Positions 25,718 to 33,431 of a stretch of DNA of 64,000 nt are shown here, in pieces. The stretch spans positions 7,760,501 through 7,824,500 of the forward strand of contig NZ_CP023690.1 of assembly GCF_008704795.1 (NCBI RefSeq). Reading direction: 5' to 3'. The number at the start of each line of letters is the position of its first letter. Positions within the stretch are counted from its first letter, which is position 1. The DNA comes from Streptomyces spectabilis (GTDB lineage Bacteria; Actinomycetota; Actinomycetes; Streptomycetales; Streptomycetaceae). The notes beneath the pieces were generated by a model, which was not told the origin of the DNA, searched no databases, and saw nothing but the letters and a program-made list of their open reading frames with translations. Both the position numbers and the translations under genes were made by a program.

Positions 25718-28700
25718 ATGGCACGCCCTGACCCGGCCGCTGCGGCCGCCCGCCTGCTCGCCGACCTCGACCCGCTGCCCCACCCGGAGCGGATGCGCCG
25801 CCTCGCCCGCGTCGGGCGGGAGCGGTACGGGGATGTGCGGGCGCTCCTGGAGGCGCTGGAGGGCGGCGGCGCGCCCCCGCCCGAGCCCGGCCGCCGATGG
25901 GGCCTGGCCCGGCGCGGCCGCGACAGCGCGGTGCCGTATCTGCCCGGGCGCGCCTACGAACGCGGCATCGCGGTCCTGCTCGCCGCCATGGCCGGGGACA
26001 CCGCGTGGATCGCGGCCCGCCTCGCCGACCCCGACGCGTTCGTCCGCGGCCACGCCCTGCGCGCCGCCGACGCCGTGGGCGTGCCGGACGCCGCCTTCGA
26101 GGCCGCCCTTGCCGACGCGCCCCGGGCGGTGCGCCGCCGGCTCCTGCGCGCGCTCGCCGCCGGGCGCCGCACCGCGCTCGCCGACCGGCTCGTCGACGGC
26201 GTCCGGCGCGACTGGGGCGACGCCGAGGCGGCGCGGCTGCTGCCCGGCTGCTCCGAGGACGTCGTGGTGCGGCTGCTGCCCGAGGTCCTGCACGCCGTGC
26301 GCGGTCCGAGCGTCCTCGCCAAGCGGCACCACGGCGTCCTGCTCGACGTCCTCACGCGCGAGCTCGCCGCCGCGCCCGAGGCGCTGCGCGACGCCTGCTG
26401 GGAGCGGTGCGCGGCCGCTCTGGAGGCGGGCGCGGAGCACGATCCGGGGCGCGTGCTCGACCTCCTGGAGCGGTACGCGCCGACGCGCTTCCCCCCTCGA
26501 CTCCTGCCCCATCTCGCGGCGTTCGCGGCCGTCGCGCCCGACCGCACGCTGCGCCTCCTCACCGGTGAATGGGGCGCGGCGCTCCGCGGCAGCGGCCGTC
26601 TCACCCGGTCCGTACTGCGCCGCCTCGCCCGGCGCGACGGCCCCGAACTCACCGCCTACGCCCGCTCCGTCGCCGACGACTCCGCCGCCCTCGCCCGGCT
26701 GCTCGCGGCACACCCGCCCGCCGTCAGGGCCGCCCTGTACGCGGCCGCCGTCGAGGGCCGGGGCGCCGGGCCCGCCACGGTCGACGGCGTCCTCTGGGAC
26801 GTGCTGCCGCGCCACGCCGCCGCCGACGAGGCCCGCCGCGTCGCCGACCGGGCCCGCGCGGACGGCGCGTACTGGACCACCGTGCTCGCCGCCGAGTCCT
26901 ATCTGCCCTGTGCGGAGGTCCGCGAGCGCCTCGTCGCCGCGACGCGCCGCCCCGTCGCCGACGACCGGGCCGAGGCCTGGCCGTTCCTCGTCCGCAACGC
27001 GGCCCGCTCCCGCGACGCCGCCGAAGTCACCCTCGTCGTACGGGACATGGCCGAGCGCCTCACCAACGAACAGGACCCGGTGCGCTCCGAGGCCCTGTAC
27101 GCCCTGTCGACCGTACGGCCCGCGCTGCTCACCCACGACGCCGTACCGCACCTGGACCGGCTCGTCACCGACGCCCTGGCCGCGCGCGACTGCTCGTACG
27201 ACACCCGGGACGCGCTCAGCTCCCTCGCGCTCGCCGTGCTGCGCGAGCACGCCGCCAACGCGCGCACCGAGCTGGTGAGTTGGGGCCTGCGTACGCTCAC
27301 CCGGCTGACCGGCAGCACCGGACGCGCCGACTTCGGGCGGCTCGACCGGGTGCTGCGGCGCGGCCAGGAAAACGCGGTGTACGAGGCGCTGCGGCCCTGG
27401 ACCGAGGCGGGCGCCGAGAAGGCGGACCACGGCCTGGCGTTCGCCCTCGCCCGTGCCGTCGGGCGCCGCGCGCGGGGCATGGCCGGGCTCCAGGACCTGC
27501 TGTGGCAGGCGATCCGGTTCGGCGACAACCCCACGGCCGCCACGGCGATCGGGCTGTGGCTCGACGGCGCGGAGACCTCGGCCGACCGCGACGAACGGGT
27601 CGCGCGCGTCCTCGCCCGGGAGCCGTCGGCGGCCGCCCTGGCCCCCGTGCACACCGTCCTCACCCACCGCCGCACCGACCTGCTCGACCCGCTGCTCGGC
27701 ACGGAGCCGCCGTACGGCCGCTTCCTGCCCGAGGAGTCCGCCTGGACGCTGCCCGCCGACTCCAGGGCGCTTCGGCGCTGGACCGCGCGGCAACAGGAGG
27801 CGTGGGCGCGGCAGTTGGGGGCCGCCGTGGCCGACGGGAAGCTGCCGCTCGCCGACCGCGCCGCCGCGCTCGGCCGCTGTGCGGCCGCGCCCGGCGCCGG
27901 CGCGGACCTGGTCCGGCACTGGAGCACGTCCGCCGACGTGCGCCTCGCCGAGGCGGGCCTCGCCGCGCTCGCCCACACCGACCGGCCGGGGGACGCCGTG
28001 CCCGCGCTGCTCGCGCACGCGGGCGACGACCGGGCGCGGGTCGCGGTGTACGCGGTGAACCGGGCCTCGCAGTACGTGGCGCCGTCGCTCCTCGCCGGGC
28101 CGCTGCGCGAGGTCCTCGTCGGGCCCGGGGCGAAGGTCACCAGCCGCAAGGAGGCCGCCCGGCTCGCGGCGACCCGGCTGCCCGCGGCGACGGCCGCGGC
28201 CCTGCTGCGCGAGGCGTACCGGGCCCCCGGCGGCCACCCGGACGTCCGGGCCGCGTGCGTGGCGTGCTGCGGCGGGCTGCTCGGCGAGGCGCCCGTGGGG
28301 GAGCTGCTCGCCGACGCCGTCCGGGACGACCTCGCGCCGCGGTACGCCGTCCTGCGGATGCGGCCCCTCGACGTCGCGCCCGCGCACCGGGAGCGGTACG
28401 CCCGCCTCGTGTGCGACGTGGGCGCCGCCGGGGACGCCGAGACCGCGGTCCTCGCCTTCGGCGCGCTGCCCCGGTGGGCGCCGTGGTCGGCCGCCGCGGC
28501 GGAGGTGCTCGGCGCGGCCTGCGCGGACCTGGAACGGGGCCGGACTGTATGGCTGGCGGCCGCGGACGGACTGGTCGCGGCGGCGGTCACGGCCGTCGGC
28601 GGCGACGGGGCGCTGTGCGCGGCGCTCGACGCGCTCGCGGCGGTGCCCGGGGAGCCGGGGATGGCGGCGCGGCGGCGGGTCGAGCACGTGGTCGCGCGGC

Positions 28701-29143
28701 TCGCGTCCGCGCAGGGGGTGACGGGGCGGTCGGTGGCCCGGCGCGCGGGGGAACTCCTCACTGCCTACGAGGACTTCAGGCCGCAGGCCGTGCGGCTGCT
28801 GGTGGCCGCGGTGGAGGTCGCCGGGGGTGACACGGGGCGGGACCTGGAGCGGGTCGCGGTGCTGCATGACGGGCGGCCCGTGCTGGTCGCGGAGACCGCG
28901 CGAGGCCTTGCGGAGCGCCTGGCCGGGGCGGACGCCTCCCTGGCCGAGGCGGCCCTGCTGCCCGTGGCCCGGGCCCTCGCCGCGGGCCCCGGGCCCGCCC
29001 GCCCCCTCTTCGCCGTCTCCCTCGCCCAGACCCTGGGCTCCCGCACCGGCTGGCCCCCGCCCTGGCGCACCCTCCTGACCACCTTGCGCCACCACCCCCT
29101 CCCCGACACCAGGGCCGCAGCGCTGGCGGTGCCTCTGCCTTAG
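25718..29143 (+). CDS. Very large HEAT-like repeat protein of unknown function
   Basis: Protein of 1141 residues made almost entirely of Ala/Leu/Arg-rich helical pairs. Units such as ADPDAFVRGHALRAADAVG, RHWSTSADVRLAEAGLAALA and HAGDDRARVAVYAVNRASQ look like HEAT/PBS-lyase-type repeats. No signal peptide, membrane segment, nucleotide-binding motif or catalytic motif was seen. It would form an elongated solenoid scaffold for protein binding. The ATG at 25718 has a weak ribosome-binding site; a GTG at 25667 is in frame. It is alone on its strand and converges on the desaturase. I do not recognise a specific family beyond repeat architecture. Confidence 0.75.
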   Translation: MARPDPAAAAARLLADLDPLPHPERMRRLARVGRERYGDVRALLEALEGGGAPPPEPGRRWGLARRGRDSAVPYLPGRAYERGIAVLLAAMAGDTAWIAARLADPDAFVRGHALRAADAVGVPDAAFEAALADAPRAVRRRLLRALAAGRRTALADRLVDGVRRDWGDAEAARLLPGCSEDVVVRLLPEVLHAVRGPSVLAKRHHGVLLDVLTRELAAAPEALRDACWERCAAALEAGAEHDPGRVLDLLERYAPTRFPPRLLPHLAAFAAVAPDRTLRLLTGEWGAALRGSGRLTRSVLRRLARRDGPELTAYARSVADDSAALARLLAAHPPAVRAALYAAAVEGRGAGPATVDGVLWDVLPRHAAADEARRVADRARADGAYWTTVLAAESYLPCAEVRERLVAATRRPVADDRAEAWPFLVRNAARSRDAAEVTLVVRDMAERLTNEQDPVRSEALYALSTVRPALLTHDAVPHLDRLVTDALAARDCSYDTRDALSSLALAVLREHAANARTELVSWGLRTLTRLTGSTGRADFGRLDRVLRRGQENAVYEALRPWTEAGAEKADHGLAFALARAVGRRARGMAGLQDLLWQAIRFGDNPTAATAIGLWLDGAETSADRDERVARVLAREPSAAALAPVHTVLTHRRTDLLDPLLGTEPPYGRFLPEESAWTLPADSRALRRWTARQQEAWARQLGAAVADGKLPLADRAAALGRCAAAPGAGADLVRHWSTSADVRLAEAGLAALAHTDRPGDAVPALLAHAGDDRARVAVYAVNRASQYVAPSLLAGPLREVLVGPGAKVTSRKEAARLAATRLPAATAAALLREAYRAPGGHPDVRAACVACCGGLLGEAPVGELLADAVRDDLAPRYAVLRMRPLDVAPAHRERYARLVCDVGAAGDAETAVLAFGALPRWAPWSAAAAEVLGAACADLERGRTVWLAAADGLVAAAVTAVGGDGALCAALDALAAVPGEPGMAARRRVEHVVARLASAQGVTGRSVARRAGELLTAYEDFRPQAVRLLVAAVEVAGGDTGRDLERVAVLHDGRPVLVAETARGLAERLAGADASLAEAALLPVARALAAGPGPARPLFAVSLAQTLGSRTGWPPPWRTLLTTLRHHPLPDTRAAALAVPLP

Positions 29144-29538
29144 GCGACAGCCCTGGCCGGGGCTGCGCCCCTGCTGCCACGGTTGCTCGGCACCTCGGCG
29201 CTGTGCCCACCCTTCGCCAAGCTCTCGGCTTCGCTCGAGCAGGGGATACCCCACTCGCCCTGCGGGACGACTGCCCACAGCAGGGAGGCCGCCCGCCAGT
29301 CCGGGGCGGTCCCGCCCACCCGCCCCCACCCGCAGCGCGGGGCGTCGGGGCCCGGCCTCTCGCAGCTGGGCGGTTTCGGGTGGGTGGGTGGGAGAAGCCC
29401 CGCCGCGGTAGCGGCGGCACCACCCACTCGGCGGCAGCGCGGAGCGTCGGGGCCCGGCCGGGCGAGGCTGGGGAGCTTCGGGTGGGCGGGTGGGAGGGGC
29501 CCGCCGCGGTAGCGGGTGGGCTGGTGGCCGGGGCGGTC
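29144..29538. other. 395-bp GC-rich gene-free region with degenerate repeats
   Basis: Between the convergent HEAT-like and desaturase genes no coding sequence is credible; the open frames present are short and low-complexity. The right half is built from two diverged direct repeats (29333-29414 and 29435-29515), and the left part contains further CCCGCCCACCC-like runs. Confidence 0.6.
29333..29515 (+). repeat. Two tandem 81-82 bp imperfect direct repeats
   Basis: Copy 1 (29333-29414) and copy 2 (29435-29515) both start cagcgcgg(g/a)gcgtcggggc, pass through ttcgggtggg and end ccgccgcggtagcgg. Both lie between convergent genes. Confidence 0.7.
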
Positions 29539-30507
29539 TCAGGCTCGGGCTGCGATGCGGGCCTGTCGGGCCGCGAGCCGCTCGTCGAAGCGCCGCGCCT
29601 CCCCGTCGAGCCCGTCGAGGAAGAGCCCGAGCTCCTCCTGGGCCCGGGTCCCCTCCGGGCCGAGCCCGGTGATGCCCATGACCTTGAGGAAGCGCAGCAC
29701 GGGCTGGAGCACGTCGTCGTGGTGGATGCGCAGGTTGTACACCCCGCCGATGGCCATCTTCGCGGCGGCCCGCTCGAAGCCGGGGATGCTGTGCCCGGGC
29801 ATGCGGAAGCCGACGACCACGTCCCGTACGGCCATCATCGTGGCGTCGGGCGCGAGCTCGAAGGCGGCCTTGAGGAGGTTGCGGTAGAAGACCATGTGCA
29901 GGTTCTCGTCGGTGGCGATGCGCGCCAGCATCCGGTCGCAGACCGGGTCGCCGGACTGGTGCCCGGTGTTGCGGTGGGAGATCCGGGTGGCCAGCTCCTG
30001 GAAGGCGACGTACGCGACCGAGTGAAGCATCGAGTGGCGGTTGTCCGACTCGAACCCCTCGCTCATGTGTGCCATCCGGAAGCGTTCCAGCTCGTCCGGG
30101 TCCACGGCGCGGGACGCGAGCAGGTAGTCGCGCATCACGATGCCGTGGCGGCCCTCCTCGGCGGTCCAGCGGTGCACCCACGTGCCCCAGGCGCCGTCCC
30201 GTCCGAAGAGGGTGGCGATCTCGTGGTGGTAGCTCGGGAGGTTGTCCTCGGTGAGGAGGTTGACGACGAGGGCGATGCGGCCGACGTCGGTGACGGGGGA
30301 CTGCCCCCGCTCCCAGGCCTCGCCGTCCTCGAACTGGCCGGGGAAGTTGCGCGCGTCGGAGAACGGCACGTACTCGTGCGGCATCCAGTCCTTGGCGACC
30401 TTCAGATGGCGGTTGAGCTCCTGCTCGACCACTTCCTCCAGCGCGTACAGCAACCGGGCGTCGGTCCAGGTGTCCGGGCTGCCGAGGTGGGGAGAAGTGA
30501 GCGTCAC
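29539..30507 (-). CDS. Acyl-ACP desaturase (soluble di-iron, DesA type)
   Basis: Soluble fatty-acyl desaturase of 322 residues that introduces a double bond into acyl-carrier-protein-bound chains. Di-iron ligands are visible as the Glu-rich helix ALEEVVEQELNRH, EEGRHG in helix 3 (WTAEEGRHGIVMRDYL), a later Glu (FQELATRISH), and DENLHMVFY, the second E/D-x-x-H pair. The length is near that of bacterial DesA1/DesA2. I prefer the GTG at 30507 (GGAGA upstream) over an ATG at 30552. A TetR-type operator lies 65-100 bp upstream, suggesting lipid-responsive control of membrane fluidity. Confidence 0.9.
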   Translation of the reverse strand: MTLTSPHLGSPDTWTDARLLYALEEVVEQELNRHLKVAKDWMPHEYVPFSDARNFPGQFEDGEAWERGQSPVTDVGRIALVVNLLTEDNLPSYHHEIATLFGRDGAWGTWVHRWTAEEGRHGIVMRDYLLASRAVDPDELERFRMAHMSEGFESDNRHSMLHSVAYVAFQELATRISHRNTGHQSGDPVCDRMLARIATDENLHMVFYRNLLKAAFELAPDATMMAVRDVVVGFRMPGHSIPGFERAAAKMAIGGVYNLRIHHDDVLQPVLRFLKVMGITGLGPEGTRAQEELGLFLDGLDGEARRFDERLAARQARIAARA

Positions 30508-30571
30508 GGGGTCTCCAGGAAGGGGGTGGGGACGGAAGGGGGGGTGCGGCACGGGGCGCCGCGAGCGGGGT

Positions 30572-30606
30572 ACCTACGGCATCGTAGGTTACGTTCCCGT
30601 AGGTTA
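30572..30606. promoter_or_regulatory. Palindrome plus extra half-site upstream of the desaturase
   Basis: ACCTACG-gcat-CGTAGGT (30572-30589) is a perfect 18-bp dyad, and a third half-site CGTAGGTTA repeats at 30598-30606, 15 bp after the preceding one. This matches the style of TetR-family operators controlling desaturase and lipid genes. It lies between the desaturase start (30507) and the 3' end of the PucR-type gene. Confidence 0.75.
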
Positions 30607-30633
30607 AACCCGTCGTAAAGAGTGACGGTGGTC

Positions 30634-32220
30634 TCAGCGCACGGCCAGGCGCCGTGCGACGGCCGCGCTGAGGACGCGTACGCCGCGCGTCGAGCCCGGT
30701 GTGAGGCCGGTGAGCTCCCGTACTCGGCGCAGTCGGTAGTCCAGGGTGCGGGGGTGGACGTTGAGGGCGGCTGCCGCGGCGCCCCGGTCCATGTCGTAGC
30801 GGTAGTACGTGTCGAGGGTGACGACGAGGTCCGGTCCGGGTTCGAGGTGCCGGGCCACTGTAGCGAGCCAGGAGTCGACGAACGGCACGTCCACGACGGC
30901 GAGTTCGACGAAGGCGTCCGCCGTGGTGAGCGGTCGGAGGCGGGCGGGGGCCTGCCGCAGCGGGGCCGCCCGGCTGATCCGCCGGGCCCGGCTCAGGGCG
31001 TCGGAGAGCTCCGCGAGCGGCGCGGTGGCGGTCCCCGCGGCGCAGGGGCGCCCCAGGGCGCCGGCGAAGTCCCGCACGAGGTCGAGGGCGAGCTCGGGCA
31101 CGGGGTCCAGGCCGAGGCTGGACGCGGAACCGGGGCCGGGCGCGGGCGCGGTCGTGGCGGTGGCAGGCCCATGCCCTGCCGTGGAGGCAGCAGGTGCCCG
31201 GCCAGTCGCATCACCGGCAGCGGGCGCACGACCTGTCGCGGCGGCGGCGGAAGCAGGCGCGCGCCCCGGCGCGGACGGGGCGCCAGGCGCACGCCCAGCC
31301 GCGCCAGCGACAGGCGCATCACCGGAAGCGGTAGAGGCACGACCAGCCGCTTCAGCGGCAGCGGCAGGCGCAGGTCCAGCGGCGGTAGCGGTAGACGCAT
31401 GACCAGCCGCATCAGCGGCAGCGGCGGGCACAGGTCCAACATCGGCAGCGGCGGGCGCCGGTCCAGCCGCAGTAGCCGTAGCGCCATGCGCACGATCAGT
31501 CGCCACACGTAACCGCCCCGCCTCGCCGTCCGGCACCAGCGCGATCAGCTCCCCGCCCCCGTCGCCCGCCGGGCACCACACGATCGGGACCCGGTGGCTC
31601 TTCACCAGGGCCTCGACCTCGACCTCGGGGCCGCCCCGGCCGTCCGGCACCCGGATCACCGTCACCGCGCAGTACTCGGGCAGCTCCATGCCCACGGCCG
31701 GGGCCAGCTCCGTCGCCAGGGGGTCGTGGATGAGGAGCGACCTGGCGAGCAGGGCGACCTGCTCGACGTACGGGAGTCGGCGGCGCAGGGCGGTCACGAA
31801 GCCCCGGCAGTAGGCGCCGATGCCGCGCTCGCCCTGCGGGGCGAACCAGCCCATCATCCGCAGGAGTTCCTCGGCGCCGCCGCCGCGCTGGGCGTCGACC
31901 GCCTCGTTGATCTCGCGCAGCATCAGCGCGGTGTGCAGGCACAGGACCCGCTGGCGTGACTCCAGGGACATGCCAGAGCCGCCCCGTACCTCGCCCATGG
32001 AGGCGATGAGGTCGAGGTCGCCCGGGGTCAACGCGCTGTTGCCCGGGGCCAGTTCGAGCGTGCGGCGGCGCAGCCACACCGCGTACTCCAGCGTCTCGGC
32101 GCGAGCGCGGGCGTCGGCGTCCAGGGAGGCGAACTCCGGGATCTCGCGCGCGTACGCCTCGACCTCCCGGCGCGCGCTGTTCGCCGCTTGCCGGGCCAGC
32201 TCGGCGAAGAGGCTCCCCAT
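30634..32220 (-). CDS. PucR/CdaR-type helix-turn-helix regulator with Ala/Pro-rich insert
   Basis: Regulator of 528 residues. An N-terminal helical region (LFAELARQAANSARREVEAY) resembles the RsbRD-type sensor part of actinobacterial PucR proteins. The C-terminal HTH_30 is clear: LDTYYRYDMDRGAAAAALNV, HPRTLDYRLRRVRELTGL. About 125 residues near 235-360 are an Ala/Pro/Gly/Thr-rich insert of degenerate repeats (AAGPAPAA, ATGRAPAA), unusual for the family and likely a flexible linker. Two starts, 32220 and 32232, are possible; neither has a strong ribosome-binding site. It may control the neighbouring desaturase or DUF4394 gene, but no evidence fixes a target. Confidence 0.8.
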   Translation of the reverse strand: MGSLFAELARQAANSARREVEAYAREIPEFASLDADARARAETLEYAVWLRRRTLELAPGNSALTPGDLDLIASMGEVRGGSGMSLESRQRVLCLHTALMLREINEAVDAQRGGGAEELLRMMGWFAPQGERGIGAYCRGFVTALRRRLPYVEQVALLARSLLIHDPLATELAPAVGMELPEYCAVTVIRVPDGRGGPEVEVEALVKSHRVPIVWCPAGDGGGELIALVPDGEAGRLRVATDRAHGATATAAGPAPAAADVGPVPAAAADAAGHASTATAAGPAPAAAAEAAGRASTASGDAPVAGAAGRAPGAPSAPGRAPASAAAATGRAPAAGDATGRAPAASTAGHGPATATTAPAPGPGSASSLGLDPVPELALDLVRDFAGALGRPCAAGTATAPLAELSDALSRARRISRAAPLRQAPARLRPLTTADAFVELAVVDVPFVDSWLATVARHLEPGPDLVVTLDTYYRYDMDRGAAAAALNVHPRTLDYRLRRVRELTGLTPGSTRGVRVLSAAVARRLAVR

Positions 32221-32499
32221 GGCGGCGAGCATGCCATCGCGCGCGAGGGGCCCGACAGGGGGAAACCGGTCGGCGTTCACACGTCGCACACATTTCGGCC
32301 GCGGGGGCGGGCGGCCGTTTGTCACCGTGCGCAAAGTTCCCCGGACGGGGCGCCGTTGTCCCTGGATCCGCTTGTCGGCCCCAGGTGACCTGGGCTTAAT
32401 GGGAACCGCGCACCCGCCCGTGGGGGGAACACCGTGGCGACCGGGAGAACCCGTACTCGCCCCAAGACGCATTCCGGCAACAACGGGAGGGAAACACTG

Positions 32500-33390
32500 A
32501 TGAAGGTTCCTAGCAGAACGCGCGCCAGGAGGAGATGCGCGGCGGCGATCGCAGTCCTCACCGCGTCGACAGCGCTCGTGATGGGCGCACCCGGCAGCGG
32601 CTCGGCGGCGCCCGCCGCCACACCCAGCCTGCAGGCGTTCGGGATCAGCGGCGACGGCCTCCTGATGGCCGCGTTCAAGACCGACAACCCGCGGCAACTG
32701 GACTGGGTGCGGGAGATCGTCGGCCTCAAGGGCGATCAGAAGATGGTCGGCATCGACTTCCGGGTCCAGAACGGCAAGTTGTACGGGGTCGGTGACAAGG
32801 GCGGGATCTACACGTTCGAGTGGCCGCCCTACGTTCCGGAGCCGACCGCCACCAAGGTCTCCCAGCTCCAGTTCGATCTGTACGGCGCCAACTTCGGCGT
32901 CGACTTCAATCCGGCGGCCGACCGGCTCCGCGTGATCAGTGACAACGGCCAGAACCTGCGGCACAACCTGAACGACCACACCACGGTCGAGGACGGCGTC
33001 CTCACCACCCCGCCCATACCCGGGTGGACCAGGGGCGTCAGCGCGGCCGCCTACACGAACAACGACCTGAACGGGGCCACTGGCACCCTGCTGTTCGACG
33101 TCGACACCAAGACGGACCAACTGGCCGTCCAGGCCCCGGCCAACAACGGCACCTTGTCACCGGTCGGCTCGCTGGGTGTCGACGCGGGGCCCAACGCGGG
33201 ACTCGACATCTACAGCACCCTCTCGGGCGGCAAGGCGGTCTCGAACGCGGGCTTCGCCATCCTCGGTCCGCCGTCCGGCACGGTGAAACCCAGCCTCTAC
33301 AACGTTAACCTGTTCACCGGTGAGACCGAACTCATCGGCCGGTTCCCCGTGGACATCACGGACCTGGCCATCTCCCTCACCGGCAAGTGA
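32500..33390 (+). CDS. Secreted DUF4394 domain-containing protein
   Basis: Secreted protein of 296 residues. A Sec signal (MKVPSRTRARRRCAAAIAVL, cleavage near GSAAPA) precedes a single DUF4394 domain, which forms a beta-propeller-like structure of unknown function. Family features are VGIDFRVQNGKLYGVGDKG, GVDFNPAADRLRVISDNGQN and LLFDVDTKTDQLAVQAP. GGGAGG at 32485-32490 is the ribosome-binding site. It is alone on its strand, in a 279-bp divergent arrangement with the PucR-type gene, and ends in a strong terminator shared with the UvrA-like gene. No enzymatic residues can be proposed. Confidence 0.85.
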   Translation: MKVPSRTRARRRCAAAIAVLTASTALVMGAPGSGSAAPAATPSLQAFGISGDGLLMAAFKTDNPRQLDWVREIVGLKGDQKMVGIDFRVQNGKLYGVGDKGGIYTFEWPPYVPEPTATKVSQLQFDLYGANFGVDFNPAADRLRVISDNGQNLRHNLNDHTTVEDGVLTTPPIPGWTRGVSAAAYTNNDLNGATGTLLFDVDTKTDQLAVQAPANNGTLSPVGSLGVDAGPNAGLDIYSTLSGGKAVSNAGFAILGPPSGTVKPSLYNVNLFTGETELIGRFPVDITDLAISLTGK

Positions 33391-33396
33391 GCCCCG

Positions 33397-33424
33397 CCGC
33401 GGCCCGGTGGCAGCCGGGCCGCGG
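33397..33424. terminator. Bidirectional terminator hairpin
   Basis: CCGCGGCCCGG (33397-33407) and CCGGGCCGCGG (33414-33424) form a perfect 11-bp stem with a 6-nt loop between the convergent DUF4394 and UvrA-like genes. Confidence 0.85.
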
Positions 33425-33431
33425 TGAAGGC

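Noticed and set aside
25682..30181. A 1499-residue open frame on the minus strand
   Set aside because: It is antisense to the HEAT-like gene and the intergenic repeats. Its translation is low-complexity Arg/Gly/Pro, as expected from high-GC shadow frames.
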